Part shown: positions 45,301-54,115 of the stretch, piece after piece | Layout of the letters: every line of letters begins with the position of its first letter | Numbering within the stretch: the first letter of the stretch is position 1 | Assembly (NCBI RefSeq): GCF_018143015.1 | Contig: NC_054740.1 | Location: forward strand, 41,061,180-41,125,179 | Length of the DNA: 64,000 nucleotides | Source: Lytechinus variegatus | Taxonomy: Eukaryota; Echinodermata; Echinoidea; Temnopleuroida; Toxopneustidae | Reading direction: 5' to 3' | Position numbers and translations under genes: made by a program | The notes under the pieces: generated by a model | Seen by the model: only the letters and a program-made list of their open reading frames with translations | Told to the model about the DNA's origin: nothing | Database searches by the model: none

Positions 45301-47764
45301 TATTGTGTGCAAGACCCTGGAACACATTGTGTGCAGTAGCATTCTTGACCACCTGGATAGCCATAACATTTTATGTGACGCCCAGCATGGCTTTCGCAAG
45401 AAGCGCTCCTGTACATCTCAGCTCTTACATGCTGTTCAGGACCTTTCCCAGGGTATTGATGATGGCGATCAGCTTGATGTGATTCTACTGGACTTGTCAA
45501 AAGCCTTTGACAAGGTTCCCCATGGTAGATTGATGTACAAAGTCAACTATTATGGAGTCAGAGGCAATATTCACTCATGGATTGAACATCTACTCAGCAA
45601 CCGCTCCCAGAGGGTTCTTATTGAAGGAGTTACTTCTCATGAAGCCCCCGTTCTCTCAGGAGTGCCGCAAGGTAGCGTGGTCGGACCCCTACTCTTCCTC
45701 CTCTTCATTAATGACCTCCCCGAATATGTATCATCACAGTCTACGGTGCGCCTCTTTGCTGACGACTGCATCTTGTACAGAAAGGTCAAGACAGAAGAGG
45801 ACACTAAACAGCTTCAGAGGGACCTGGATGCTCTTCAAGTATGGGAAGATGACTGGCTCATGCAATTTCACCCGCAAAAATGCCAAGTTATGCATGTTAC
45901 CAATAAGAGGGTAGTTTTCAAGAGTTCGACACCATATTGCATTCATGGAATACCCCTGGTGGAGACTGATAAAGCAAAATACCTTGGTGTAAACTTCCAG
46001 GATAACCTTAAGTGGAATCACCATGTAGACAAAACAACTAAGTCTGCCAACTCAGTCAGCAGCTTCCTGCAGAGAAATATCAGAGACTGTCCTCTCAAGA
46101 CGAAAGTGTTGTGCTACAAAGCACTTGTCCTTCCAGTACTGGAGTATGCTGCTGTGGTGTGGGACCCATTTACCCAGAGGAACATCTCAAAACTGGAAAT
46201 GGTACAACGCCGTTACGCCCGCTTTGCTTTAGGAGACTTTCGACGTACCAGCAGTGTATCAGATATGCTAAAGCAACTCCAGTGGGCTACTCTTCAGGAA
46301 AGAAGGGCACAACAGCGAGCTAGCATGGTCTACTGCATCATCAATAAGCTTATTGACATCCCGGATGACCACTTTATTCCATCAACTGGTCCATGTACAC
46401 GTGGAAATCCTGATAAGTTCCAAATTCCATATGCCAGAACACAAGTATATCAAAAGACATTCTTTCCTGATGCTATCAGAATATGGAACTCACTCCCAGC
46501 AAAGATAGTTCACAGCACCTCCCTCGCATCTTTCAAGCAGGAGGTGCAGCAAAGGAGGCTTCGTTAAGACCTCTTCTGTTTTTAGCCGCACATAGTTTTG
46601 TAGAGATTTTTACTTGCACTATTCATCTGGGCACTTGACAAGCACAAGTACGATAATATGCCAACGGCAGTCTGTACTTTACAGGAAGAAGAAGAAGAAG
46701 TTTCACTGTTTCATATCTCTAGTTATCCGAAATCCAAGAATTAATTTTCATTGATTAAAATTAATCTCATCAATAAATAATAATCATAATGAAAATTGAA
46801 TAAAAATAAATAAATGATTTAGCATGTTTAACATCCTAGTTTTGTATCGTGTTTTTTTTTCTTTGTTTTTGCTTAAAGTTATAAACATGTTTTGTTTCCT
46901 TACATAATTTCTTTTAAAGAATTTTGTTTTCATGTTGTTTAACTATCTATAAATGAGAAAGCATGATGGGTCAGAGAGATAGTGCTGCCCATTTCGATAG
47001 TTCAAGTTCATTTTTTTTAATGGAAAAGGGGTGGGGATAGGACGGAGGGAGAATAAAAGAAAACATATTTTTTAAAAATATTTGGGCCTACATTGCCCCG
47101 GAGAAGTTAAAATGACATCCGTTTTTGGTAGTCTTGTCGACGTGAAATCGATGACAACTAGACCCCATAACTGGCGCCATCCCAGATAAAATGCATCATC
47201 ATCAACCCCCTAAAAAATATGTTTAAAGGTGATATGTCAGTGTGGCTTGCCGTAAACGCATTTTCTCTCAATGCCGACGGTGGCGGGCGGTGTGCAAAGA
47301 AGATCATGCCTACGTAGGACATGTCTGGAGGTGTCTTTCCAAGGACCATTCTTCGTATCGCCCAAATAGGCTTTGTGAAACAGTTGAGCGATATCTCGTT
47401 CTTACGTAGAATGTTCTACAAAAAAGTCAAGACCATTTCATGCAACAGGCCCCAGCTTACCAGCCTAGTGAGGAAAACTAAAGACAATGTCACACATAAG
47501 ATACCCACTCACTCACGTTCACTGAGCTGACTCCGTCAACGTCAAGTCTCAAGACAAGCCGCGCGTCGCAATCGCATGCATGCGCATCTCTCGACTCAGT
47601 CACATCCTCTGCAATTGACAGCATAAAATTACACATGTGGGACTGATCATAAAAAAAATTGTTGCAAATTCGTACCTCATCTGTTTCTCTTGCTCGATTT
47701 CTGCCCGAATTTTGTCGATATCAGTGCCATCTGCTGATGGTTCTCTTCCTCTCTTATTTGCCAT
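33295..47764 (-). CDS. CCDC169: CCDC169-like coiled-coil protein, seven coding exons
   Basis: The coding exons on the - strand are 47764-47676, 38262-38180, 37574-37420, 37080-36982, 36118-36065, 34729-34620 and 33388-33295. They add to 684 bases including TGA, 227 residues, close to human CCDC169 (about 214). Every junction is GT-AG and every phase agrees. The identification is from recalled family sequence: NEWKTKFETQEELNALLEKQ (human EWKTRYETQLELNDELEKQ), VKELEREKNSLNSQLKDY, LDQESKAFHKANEARKNF, and a basic C terminus RRGPIRKTAAVKKLP (human KRGPVKK). Residues 20-160 are predicted coiled coil by composition. The cellular role is poorly defined; expression in human is biased to testis. A palindromic CRE lies about 120 bases upstream of the ATG. 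Intron 1 (about 9.4 kb) carries a full LINE ORF in the opposite orientation. Confidence 0.86.
34620..34729 (-). CDS. CCDC169: CCDC169 coding exon 6
   Basis: The acceptor TTACTAG opens ARLEEDKFKQSQKKGSNMST and on to SRRLGR plus two bases. The donor is AA|GTAAGT. The sequence is less conserved here, as in the family. Its phase 2 end is exactly what exon 7 needs. Confidence 0.82.
34861..35580 (+). mobile_element. LINE C-terminal fragments in tandem
   Basis: A + strand LINE end (about 35016-35330) reads DMIDMYKYLHGYYDTSFSV and then IDVWNSLPEDVVTACS with frame breaks. The 3' UTR block CTACTTTGATCG..GGCTACTTTTTTGCAACC occurs both before it (34861-34990) and after it (35440-35580), so two LINE 3' ends are stacked. 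A sister copy is at 38345-38800. Confidence 0.75.
36065..36118 (-). CDS. CCDC169: CCDC169 coding exon 5
   Basis: 18 codons, AFHKANEARKNFVTELRN, matching the human AYQKINNERRTYLAEM segment. The acceptor is ATACAG and the donor AAT|GTGAGT. It was found by phase and similarity because it is too short to stand out. Confidence 0.88.
36470..36820 (-). mobile_element. LINE reverse transcriptase C-terminal fragment
   Basis: The - strand reads KTWGKRSFAYACPTLWNSPP and then EDIKKCTSIKTFKNLLKTLL, a typical non-LTR RT C terminus. It lies in CCDC169 intron 4 in the same orientation as the host gene. Confidence 0.75.
36982..37080 (-). CDS. CCDC169: CCDC169 coding exon 4
   Basis: 33 codons in phase 0 at both ends: ASLRKMVKELEREKNSLNSQ then LKDYNWRLDQESK. 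The acceptor is CAATCAG and the donor AAG|GTAAAA. Confidence 0.9.
37240..37415. repeat. (TCA)n microsatellite
   Basis: Imperfect TCA/TCG/CCA triplets run up to within about ten bases of the CCDC169 exon 3 donor. Confidence 0.9.
37420..37574 (-). CDS. CCDC169: CCDC169 coding exon 3
   Basis: The acceptor TTCAG opens GNEWKTKFETQEELNALLEK and on to KAFDELSE. This is the best-conserved family block. The donor is GAG|GTGAGT. A GAT/ATC microsatellite begins within about ten bases of this donor. Confidence 0.9.
37690..37975 (+). mobile_element. tRNA-derived SINE, second family
   Basis: The tRNA-like head has GTGGATTAGTCTTCTGAC and a B-box-like GGTCGTGGGTTTGAATCC. The body contains GGGTACCTGGCAGG and the tail ATGCGCTATACAAGAACTGC. 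An inverted relative lies at 61890-62130 and a fragment at 7185-7260. Confidence 0.8.
38180..38262 (-). CDS. CCDC169: CCDC169 coding exon 2
   Basis: Follows TTTGTAG and encodes SLMLENSMQELETTMEELEK then RYDCILDE, ending in the first base of the next codon. The donor is G|GTAAGT. The heptad pattern is clear. Confidence 0.88.
38345..38800 (+). mobile_element. LINE C-terminal fragment
   Basis: Near-identical sister of 35016-35460, starting at CTAAAATTGATAATAA and ending AGACATTCTACTTTGATCG. It encodes pieces such as RVIDVWNSLPEDVVTAC and FKNRLEKHWKKIAFDFE. It lies in CCDC169 intron 1 about 80 bases upstream of the exon 2 acceptor. Confidence 0.8.
38880..39484. mobile_element. 605-bp TTAA-bounded MITE with long inverted arms
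   Basis: Starts TTAAAGGTCAAGTCCACC and ends GGTGGACTTGTATTTTAA. The arms of about 230 bases (38880-39115 and 39250-39484) include TCATCAAAATCGGATGTAAA and CGAGCCAGTTACATCCAA. It is the best copy of the family in this window. Confidence 0.85.
40452..41895. mobile_element. 1.44 kb TIR element built of CAACTGG/CCAGTTG words
   Basis: The termini are inverted copies of CCCAGGACCAAAATCCA. The outer parts (40452-40800 and 41190-41895) consist almost only of permutations of AACCAGTTGG, CAATTGG and GGATTTCCAGTT, so nearly every stretch can pair with another. The centre (about 40800-41190) is ordinary AT-rich sequence. No transposase is visible. The phrase CAACTGGTTCCAGTTAGG recurs at least eight times with a period of about 31 bases in the right half. 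Confidence 0.85.
41896..42961 (+). other. No gene seen; possible LINE 5' UTR
   Basis: The sequence between the CAACTGG element and the LINE start codon has no supported exon. Part of it is probably the 5' UTR of the LINE, but the element's left border cannot be placed without another copy. Confidence 0.3.
42500..46702 (+). mobile_element. Apparently young CR1-like LINE (5' border uncertain)
   Basis: Includes the 1201-codon ORF, a short 3' UTR (46568-46683) and a terminal GAA-type microsatellite (about 46684-46702). Short simple-repeat tails instead of poly(A) are usual for the CR1 group. The left border is a guess. The unrelated LINE tails at 1352-1661 and 26310-26560 use ATT, so this is a different family. 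Confidence 0.7.
42962..46567 (+). CDS. CR1-type LINE polyprotein: 2A-like motif, PHD finger, APE endonuclease, reverse transcriptase
   Basis: One uninterrupted frame of 1201 codons. Residues 1-25 look like a signal peptide. Residues 101-122 are a hydrophobic run ending DIESNPGP, the consensus of 2A ribosome-skipping peptides, with the break expected between Gly121 and Pro122. Residues 128-177 form a PHD-like zinc finger (C129, C132, C145, C148, H153, C156, C174, C177). Residues 268-480 are an APE-type endonuclease (NINFQSIRN, GTETWL, YRPPN, GGDLNLPDIDW, GDHD). Residues 700-980 are reverse transcriptase (YRPISL, DLSKAFDKVPH, VPQGSVVGPLLF, LFADD). The C terminus has the usual IRIWNSLP. The product should nick target DNA and copy the LINE RNA. 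The intact frame suggests a young copy. It lies antisense to CCDC169 in its first intron. Confidence 0.93.
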   Translation: MPSALLDYLCWFFLIASVINIHVQQSQSRSDSCKNGPSKAKNYDNPEWTKLYLNLNQSSSSSSFLNGSDAISLQDSLLISTLGGKRMRNYCQNPMHRKRHTLLYLSFILLSNAADIESNPGPRVPKYPCQLCSRAVTWRQRGVACDDCDQWYHVDCMGMSTQVYEALNSVSWHCIRCGMPQFSSSLFNSTSIEVSNSFDVLGSSNDVTTSSTIETNHTRSLSFSEDGLGSPQRASTPVRPRRSSSLPPNGRSSSEQGRNKRQHIKPRNMKVLNINFQSIRNKKEELAVLIETTEPSVIIGTETWLNPTIKSSEIFPSNFEVIRKDRADSYGGVLLAIRNDLIYDVIDTTGTGEQVFVKLSFGANVKLIIGALYRPPNSDINYLNDLCSIVENVASKNKKAALWIGGDLNLPDIDWTNLSVSSHNYPASMNNRLLNMTHDCALQQMVTFPTRLQSTLDLFLTNRPSLVNKCSPLPGLGDHDIVSVDTNVTAKRRKPVKRLMHIWKNANLSEMKRECGLYQQRFIKMHDEKSSVINMWEEIKTFLQDLLQKHVPSKMTSSRFNQPWINSSVKRLSRRKKRAFKRARCTGQQRDFHKYQKLKKSSQVVCKQAYSDYINHMINPDLSSNPKRFWSFINSKRNDNTGVAPLKAQSGRTITDSTRKAHILNDQFTSVFNKDENMTTIKDKGQSPYPDMEQINISPDGVYKLLSTLQIHKATGPDGLQARLLKELATELTPILTILFQASVDQGIIPDDWKRANVVPVFKKGERNRAENYRPISLTSIVCKTLEHIVCSSILDHLDSHNILCDAQHGFRKKRSCTSQLLHAVQDLSQGIDDGDQLDVILLDLSKAFDKVPHGRLMYKVNYYGVRGNIHSWIEHLLSNRSQRVLIEGVTSHEAPVLSGVPQGSVVGPLLFLLFINDLPEYVSSQSTVRLFADDCILYRKVKTEEDTKQLQRDLDALQVWEDDWLMQFHPQKCQVMHVTNKRVVFKSSTPYCIHGIPLVETDKAKYLGVNFQDNLKWNHHVDKTTKSANSVSSFLQRNIRDCPLKTKVLCYKALVLPVLEYAAVVWDPFTQRNISKLEMVQRRYARFALGDFRRTSSVSDMLKQLQWATLQERRAQQRASMVYCIINKLIDIPDDHFIPSTGPCTRGNPDKFQIPYARTQVYQKTFFPDAIRIWNSLPAKIVHSTSLASFKQEVQQRRLR
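47676..47764 (-). CDS. CCDC169: CCDC169 coding exon 1
   Basis: Encodes MANKRGREPSADGTDIDKIR and then AEIEQEKQM (29 codons plus AG). The donor is ATGAG|GTACG. The upstream base context GATCCACC before the ATG favours this start. Confidence 0.83.
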
Positions 47765-47879
47765 GGTGGATCAATCAAGAATTTAAAGAAACATCATCAG
47801 AGTAAAATATAACACCATCGTATAGGCAAATTTTTTGCACGAAAAATCTTGTTGTCAAGCGAAAGCTTCCCTTGACAAT

Positions 47880-47897
47880 GATGATGACGTCATCATC
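47880..47897. promoter_or_regulatory. Palindromic CRE upstream of CCDC169
   Basis: GATGATGACGTCATCATC is an 18-base perfect palindrome centred on the full CREB/CREM site TGACGTCA (47885-47892), about 121 bases before the CCDC169 ATG. The spacing suits a proximal promoter. Function is inferred. Confidence 0.55.
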
Positions 47898-47999
47898 AGC
47901 AGGCAGCTAGCTAGCTAGCAGCATGCCCAGTTCGAGCTGATCGAGATGCTGATCGAGATCGAGATGCATGTAGAAGCATGACAACTAGGAGATTTTTTA

Positions 48000-49640
48000 A
48001 AAACTGTGAGATAAATCTCCAGTCATATGCTAAAAGGATGGCTTATTATTCAGATAGGGGACCTCAACTGGACCATGCCTCCCCCCCCGAAAAAACAAAT
48101 CACGACCAAGAAAAAGGTAGCTAACTTAAAGTAAATAATGTCAAAATCTATCCTCCCCGATCCCCCCCCCCCAAAAAAAAAAATAAAATAAAACTGAAAG
48201 AAGAGATTTGTATAATTAAAAATTTCAAAATCTTTGCTCGCCTAATTCGCTCTCATTTTTCTGAACTGTTGCTCCATCCCCATATCTGGGCCCCTAAAAA
48301 TCTTTGGTTCATTACACTTCTGAGAACAAAACAAATATACACGCAGATATTTTCTTGAGGATGAATTTACGATAAATCTTATCTCATCTTGTGTTTTTCG
48401 TTTCTCAACAAGAAGAAATCTAGTTGACTCAATTTTGTCCCAACTTGAAATTCAGAGTTACTTAAATATAAAGGGTTACTACTTCGGCCGGGCTAAAAAT
48501 AATGATATTTTAATATAAAGTATATTGACCTAAAGGCTGAACATATATCAAAAGTTCGCCGTCGCTACCAGCAAGGTATATAAAGAAGGGGCTTTTTTTA
48601 TCTTTTCTACTTCAATTTCATCTTTAAATCCCTTTTTTTTGGGGGGGGCACCCCGAGCCCCTGCCCATCTGTATGCCACTGTTCAAATGCACCATAACCT
48701 TTGTAGCATGCAATGATTTGGGGAAAAAATACATGCCCTCCCATACTTTGGTTGATTTTTTTTTGTTTTTTGCTTAAAGAAGGAATATTGAAAGCTAAAA
48801 GAGAACATATTAAAAAGAAACAACAGAACAATTCAAGCAAATAAACCGGTTTTTAAGAATGAATTTTGACCGTATAATTCGAAACTCTATGGCATAGATA
48901 TTAAAAAAGATAAGACGAAGTCTGCTGATTTGCAAAAAGTCCGATCATCGGTTTATGCCATTTTGGTGCAAGCCTCAGTTTCTAACCCCAGACAAAAACA
49001 TTCCGTGTGTGCTCAAGCATGAACGAAACTATTTCTTTTAATGGCATTCGAAAGATAAGACTTCAGAACACCAATTAACACCCAAATATAGATATCATGG
49101 TTTGAAACAAAAATTTTTATAGACTTTTCAAATCTGTCCCGTTTTTTTTATACGCACTGTATAGGTGATTTTGTCGTAGCCTGTTCAAGTGGGGGGGGGG
49201 GTCTCGATTTTGCCGACAGATATGGTACCGATTCATTCGTGTTTCTCATTCCCCTCAGTCACATTGTCTTCCGAGTCAGGGGCAGGTCAAGCTTTCATCA
49301 GTAGGTGGCATGTTTTCATTCACATTTTCCCCGATCTCCCTAAAAAATGATAGTCTGATTTTTTAGTGGTTAAGGCTACAGTTTTACCTTAAGCCTCATT
49401 CTTACAAATAAGATAAGGTATCTCATATATCAAGAAAGTCTTTGATGTGTAATTGTGATTAGAGCAACAAAAAACAGAAGAATATTCTGAGCATTTTTTT
49501 TGTATTCATCATAAAGATGCGTATAACTAAACGATTCCTGCAAACTCGAAGCGCATGCAACCTGAAATTTTTAATAGCTGAAGTGCAAAAGTACATGCTA
49601 TGAGGACTGTAAGGACTGTATGCAGTATCTCATGAATAAA
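48000..49640. other. No gene seen
   Basis: AT-rich sequence with poly-C/poly-A runs and no supported exon, RNA gene or complete element. Confidence 0.5.
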
Positions 49641-50310
49641 ATAACAAATAGTGTGAGCGCGAAGCGCGAGCTTAATTCTTTTTACATTTCGATCTGAAAA
49701 CTAGACATGTTAGCAATTTTGCATACATGAACAAGATGGTTATCTGCTAATCAAACAATTCTTGCGAGAGCGAGGCGCGAGTTGAAATTTTGATGTATAA
49801 TATCCGTACGTGAAAACGGACATTCTCGGCATTTTTGTAATCTTAAACACGATACCATTAGTGTACCTACGGGGTGACAGAGGGGGCAGACTGCCCACCC
49901 CCCTGACGAGTCACAACCCAGGCAAGGGACGTATCCCTGCCCCCCCCCTGACGAGTCACAACTAATCCCTGGCCCGCTCCTTTGAACTTGAAGACCTTTT
50001 TTTTCTTTTCTTTTGCTTGTCAATTTTTTTCTGGTACGAAATGTGGTTGATCGACGACCTGTTTTTTTTTCCATTTTTTGGCTTTAAATTTTTTTGGCGG
50101 ACGAATTTGCCCGCCCTGTGGAAAATCCTAGGTACGCCACTGTATCTAACTAAACATTTTGTTCCAGCGCGAAGAGCGAGCTGGAAACTTTAAGTGACCT
50201 GCAAAATTAAGTACCTGCAAGTGACTGTTAGCAGTACGTGAAAATAAGATGAATATTTACCAATGAAAATAATGCGAGCGCGAAGCGTGAACTGTTTTTG
50301 TATTTTGATA
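49640..50310 (+). repeat. Array of GAGCGCGAAGCGCGAGC words, period about 100 bp
   Basis: Four decayed copies of GAGCGCGAAGCGCGAGC (about 49656, 49767, 50166, 50276) are separated by AT-rich sequence with ATTTTGATAT and TGAAAACTAGACATG. About 300 unrelated bases (about 49850-50155), including a repeated CCCCTGACGAGTCACAAC, interrupt the array. It is the reverse-strand relative of 55140-55780. Confidence 0.7.
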
Positions 50311-51047
50311 TTTGGAACTGAAAACTAGATATGCGTATGTAGCATTCTGTTCATGTCATCAAGTGCTCTAATATTAAAGGTCTTATACTAATCAAAATTC
50401 GTATATTTTCAAGCTCGGTCGCTACATGCTCTTCCGCAAAACAACATCTAAATGCAAAACACATTTATGGTCTATTCACTCTATTGCAAGTCAATGATCC
50501 CATTCAGTAAACTAAAAATGGAATGCCAAGTAAACTTATTTTTCCAAAATAACCTCCCTACTTCACCAAACATGAATACTAAACGTGCTCATATTCTGGT
50601 GGGGGCCCTTGGGGCCCGGGGCCCCGGGTAGGCGGAAAAGGAGGGCTAAAAATAAGAAGAAAAAGGGAGAGAAAGAAGAAGAGAAAGATAAAAAAATGTG
50701 GGAAAGAAAGAGAGAAAGGGGAAAAAGAAGAGGAAAGGGGGCGCTGAATTGATATTCGACCTGTGGGGGGTGCCATATTGATGTTCAATCTAGAGGGCGC
50801 AGAATTGATGTTTGAACAATATAAGCGGCCGCCGAATTGATGTTCGACATAGGGGAGCCAATGTGATTTTCAACCTTTTCAACAATCACTGATATTCACA
50901 TTTCTGACATATATTCTAGTCAGAAATAACTTTTTTCTAGTAAAATATGACTAGAAAATAGTCAAATATGACTAGAATAACAGTTGCTCCCAGCTGACCC
51001 TAATAACCAGTCATTTTTTTGACTGATTTGTTTTTAGAGTGTATAGC

Positions 51048-51195
51048 AGGGGCCGCGGAACGGTTTTCAAAATGGGGGGGGGGCTGACCATGCTAAAAAT
51101 CACAATCATATGGTCATTTTTACGTTTTTTTACACGGTTTTGGAAAAAAAATGGGGGGCTGAAGCCCCCCCCCCCCCGGTTCCGCGACCCCTGAG
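51048..51195. mobile_element. 148-bp foldback MITE
   Basis: The ends CAGGGGCCGCGGAAC and GTTCCGCGACCCCTG are inverted copies with one mismatch. The interior has inverted G and C runs. An AATTC microsatellite (51236-51275) follows. Confidence 0.75.
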
Positions 51196-51892
51196 TAGGA
51201 CGTCGTCGGCAAAGGAAAGCGATCCATACGACGTCAATTCAATTCAATGTTCAATTCAATTCAATTCAATTCAAACCATTGGTGACTATTATATGACATT
51301 ATTAATATAGATTAGTCACCCATCCACCTGTTATAATTATTAGTAGGTCCTACAAAATTAAACATCTTCGTGGAATAACACCTTAGTACAAGTAGACAAA
51401 TTAAATATCACGCGTGCTAAATGATTGTTCGTGGAAAATGGCACACCAGATAACGGCTACTAGTTTTTGCATACATGTAGAACTTTCTAAAATCTTCGTC
51501 AAATAACAATTTAAATATGAGATTACATAGTTGTAAAGAACGCGTGTGATAAATAATTGTACATTGTAAGGACAAAATTGGACGGTGTATACTGTTTTTA
51601 CTATTAACTTCTAGGTATATATTTTTATTAATATCTTTCTAAATATATTCCACCTCTCCTATAATATTTCTCGTCCTTCTTATTCTTTTGTTTTGTATTT
51701 TTCTATGTTTATTATTAATAAGAATTTTAAATCCTTCTTTCATGTCTTGTGTGTGTGAAAAAAGAAACACCCTAACTGTCAAAACGGTGAGTGGCATATA
51801 AAAAACACAATAGTTCCAAGGTATTATCTGGACAATTAACATTTGGGTCATTCAATGCAATCAATCATAGAAAAATGTTCTTCGATCATTGC

Positions 51893-53513
51893 TAAAGGCC
51901 CTATCTCACCAACGGAGACGTCGCTGCGACAGTCTCCAACTTATCAGTCGCTGCAGTCGCGGAGACGTCTCGGAGACAAAAATGGCTTGCGCTCTCACCA
52001 AGGAGACGTCTCTGCGTTGTCTCAGAGACGTCTCCAGAGCAGGTGACAAGCACTAGCCCGACAGTCGCGGCGATGTTGCGGGAAAGTCTCCAAGTAGTCG
52101 CTGCGACGTCCTTGAGACATTTCTTAATTGCAAGCGAGTCTCCGAGACGTTTCAGGCAGTCTCGGCGACGTCTCCGAGATGTTTCCGGGCAGTCGCGGTG
52201 ACTTGGCTGGTAGTTTGCCAGGGTCTCCGAAAGGTTGCTGAGACGTCGCTGAGACGTATCCGAGACTTCCTCCTGCCTATGTATACAAAAATCGGCCATT
52301 ATCTGCTGCTGTTCTTGTTTCCAGTCAAACTGTTTGGCCTCTTTGGCCATGTTGGCATCGAAAGCTTCCTCGACAGCAACAGCTGCTTCAAAAACTTGTT
52401 CCTTTTTCTTGGGACTTCCACTTGCCTTGGGTGGCATGCTGGAAGGAGTGGTGGCAGCAACAATTTCAAAATAGGATCGATGGAACGTTTGAAAGATCAT
52501 ACACCTGACTTGGAGCAGGAGGAGGGATATCAGCACGCGTTCAGTCACGTGGTTTCTGAAGTGGGTCAAACAGTGTGAAGAAGTGTCGCGGAGACGTCTC
52601 CGCAATGTATTGTAATTTTTTGGGTCTCCAGCAGGTCTTCGCGATGTCTCTGAGACGTCTCTGAGACATCGCCGAGACATCGCGGCGACGTCTCAGCAGT
52701 CGCGGATATCATTAGTCTCCGAGACGTCGCAGCAACTGATGGAGACTTCTCGGAGACGTCGCGGAGACTAGAAACAGTCTCCAAAAATATTAAACATGTT
52801 TAATCTTCTTGCGACTCCTCGGAGACTCTGTAATTTTCATGAGACGTCTCAGAGATGTCGCGGAGACGTCTCTGCAACTAGCAAAATTTGTAGTCGCGAA
52901 CTAGTTTCAAGCCCAGTGAGATACCTAGTTTCAGGCCCAGTGAGATACCCCCAGGGGGTATCTCACTGGGCTTGAAACTAGTTCGCGACTACAAATTTTG
53001 CTAGTTGCAGAGACGTCTCCGCGACATCTCTGAGACGTCTCATGAAAATTACAGAGTCTCCGAGGAGTCGCAAGAAGATTAAACATGTTTAATATTTTTG
53101 GAGACTGTTTCTAGTCTCCGAGAAGTCTCCATCAGTTGCTGCGACGTCTCGGAGACTAATGATATATGCGACTGCTGAGACGTCGCCGCGATGTCTCCGC
53201 GATGTCTCAGAGACGTCTCAGAGACATCGCGAAGACCTGCTGGAGACCAAAAAAAATTATAATACATTGCGGAGACGTCTCCGCGACACTTCTTCACACT
53301 GTTTGACCCACTTCAGAAACCACGTGACTGAACGCGTGCTGATATCCCTCCTCCTGCTCCAAGTCAGGTGTATGATCTTTCAAACGTTCCATCGAGACGT
53401 CTCCTTGGTGAGAGCGCAAGCCATTTTTGTCTCCGAGACGTCTCCGCGACTGCAGCGACTGATAAGTTGGAGACTGTCGCGGCGACGTCTCCGTTGGTGA
53501 GATAGGGCCTTTA
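51893..53513. mobile_element. 1.62 kb foldback element built of GAGACGTC words
   Basis: The termini are inverted copies of TAAAGGCCCTATCTCACC followed by AACGGAGACGTCG. Much of the element consists of GGAGACGTCTC-type palindromes. The inner arms (about 52478-52945 and 52950-53397) are almost perfect inverted copies meeting at the palindrome GATACCCCCAGGGGGTATC (near 52936-52960). The left side has about 470 extra bases (about 52010-52478) that the right lacks; the junction in the right arm falls within a GAGACGTCTC word. No transposase is recognised. Confidence 0.85.
52262..52437 (-). CDS. Non-repetitive coding stretch inside the GAGACGTC element
   Basis: On the - strand an ATG at 52437 opens MPPKASGSPKKKEQVFEAAV, then EEAFDANMAKEAKQFDWKQE and QQQIMADFCIHRQEEV (about 59 codons). 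The frame then runs on into the GAGACGTC repeats, so it has no stop of its own here. Charged, ordinary protein-like composition contrasts with the repeats around it. KQFDWKQEQQQIMADF recalls the start of SANT/MADF-type DNA-binding domains of transposon proteins, but that is a weak guess. It may be a captured exon or a relic of the parent transposon. Not a confirmed gene. Confidence 0.4.
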
Positions 53514-54115
53514 AGCTTTATGTTGCAAATGTTGCAAGCCCCAGGTGTGTTGCTATGTCAGTGCATGATTAATGTTTGTAAAGAATACTTGAAAAACATT
53601 GTCATGAATAGCATATAAAAATCTACATTTCTAGAAGTACATTTATAGTGTTTGGTAAAACGATGTCTACAAACATTTTCGCCGCTCCTTTCTTGGCAGC
53701 TTTATCAACGGTCTCATTGCCGTTAACATAACAGTGTGAGGGAATCCATTCAAAATTAATACAAATATCTTACAAACTGAGTTTATGAATTCTAAATAAA
53801 ATTTCATTAAAAATAGTGCATTATATGAAATATGAATCAATCATATTTAGTGCTGACAAAGAGTCGCCAAAATTACAACTGAACTTTATCAGAGGAGTCT
53901 AACCATGGCCATTAAAATGGCCATGAGTTCCGCTGTCGTGATATTTACATCGGATAACCTGAAATACTTATTTATTTTATATTGAGGAACATAAAATGCT
54001 GCCCCCGTTCTAAAATTTTCCAGTTTGGATCTATCAGTTTAATGTAAATCAGGCGCGGATCCAGGAGGGGGCCGAGCCGACCCCTATTTTTTTTTGACAA
54101 CCTGCAGAATAAAGT

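Noticed and set aside
43450-46323. Several frames on both strands within the LINE
   Set aside because: Shadows of the 1201-codon LINE frame.
39737-47455. One giant element bounded by GGGGCCTGTTGCATGA at both sides
   Set aside because: The two ends share only a short end motif and scattered words. They more likely belong to separate small elements, though a nested origin is possible.
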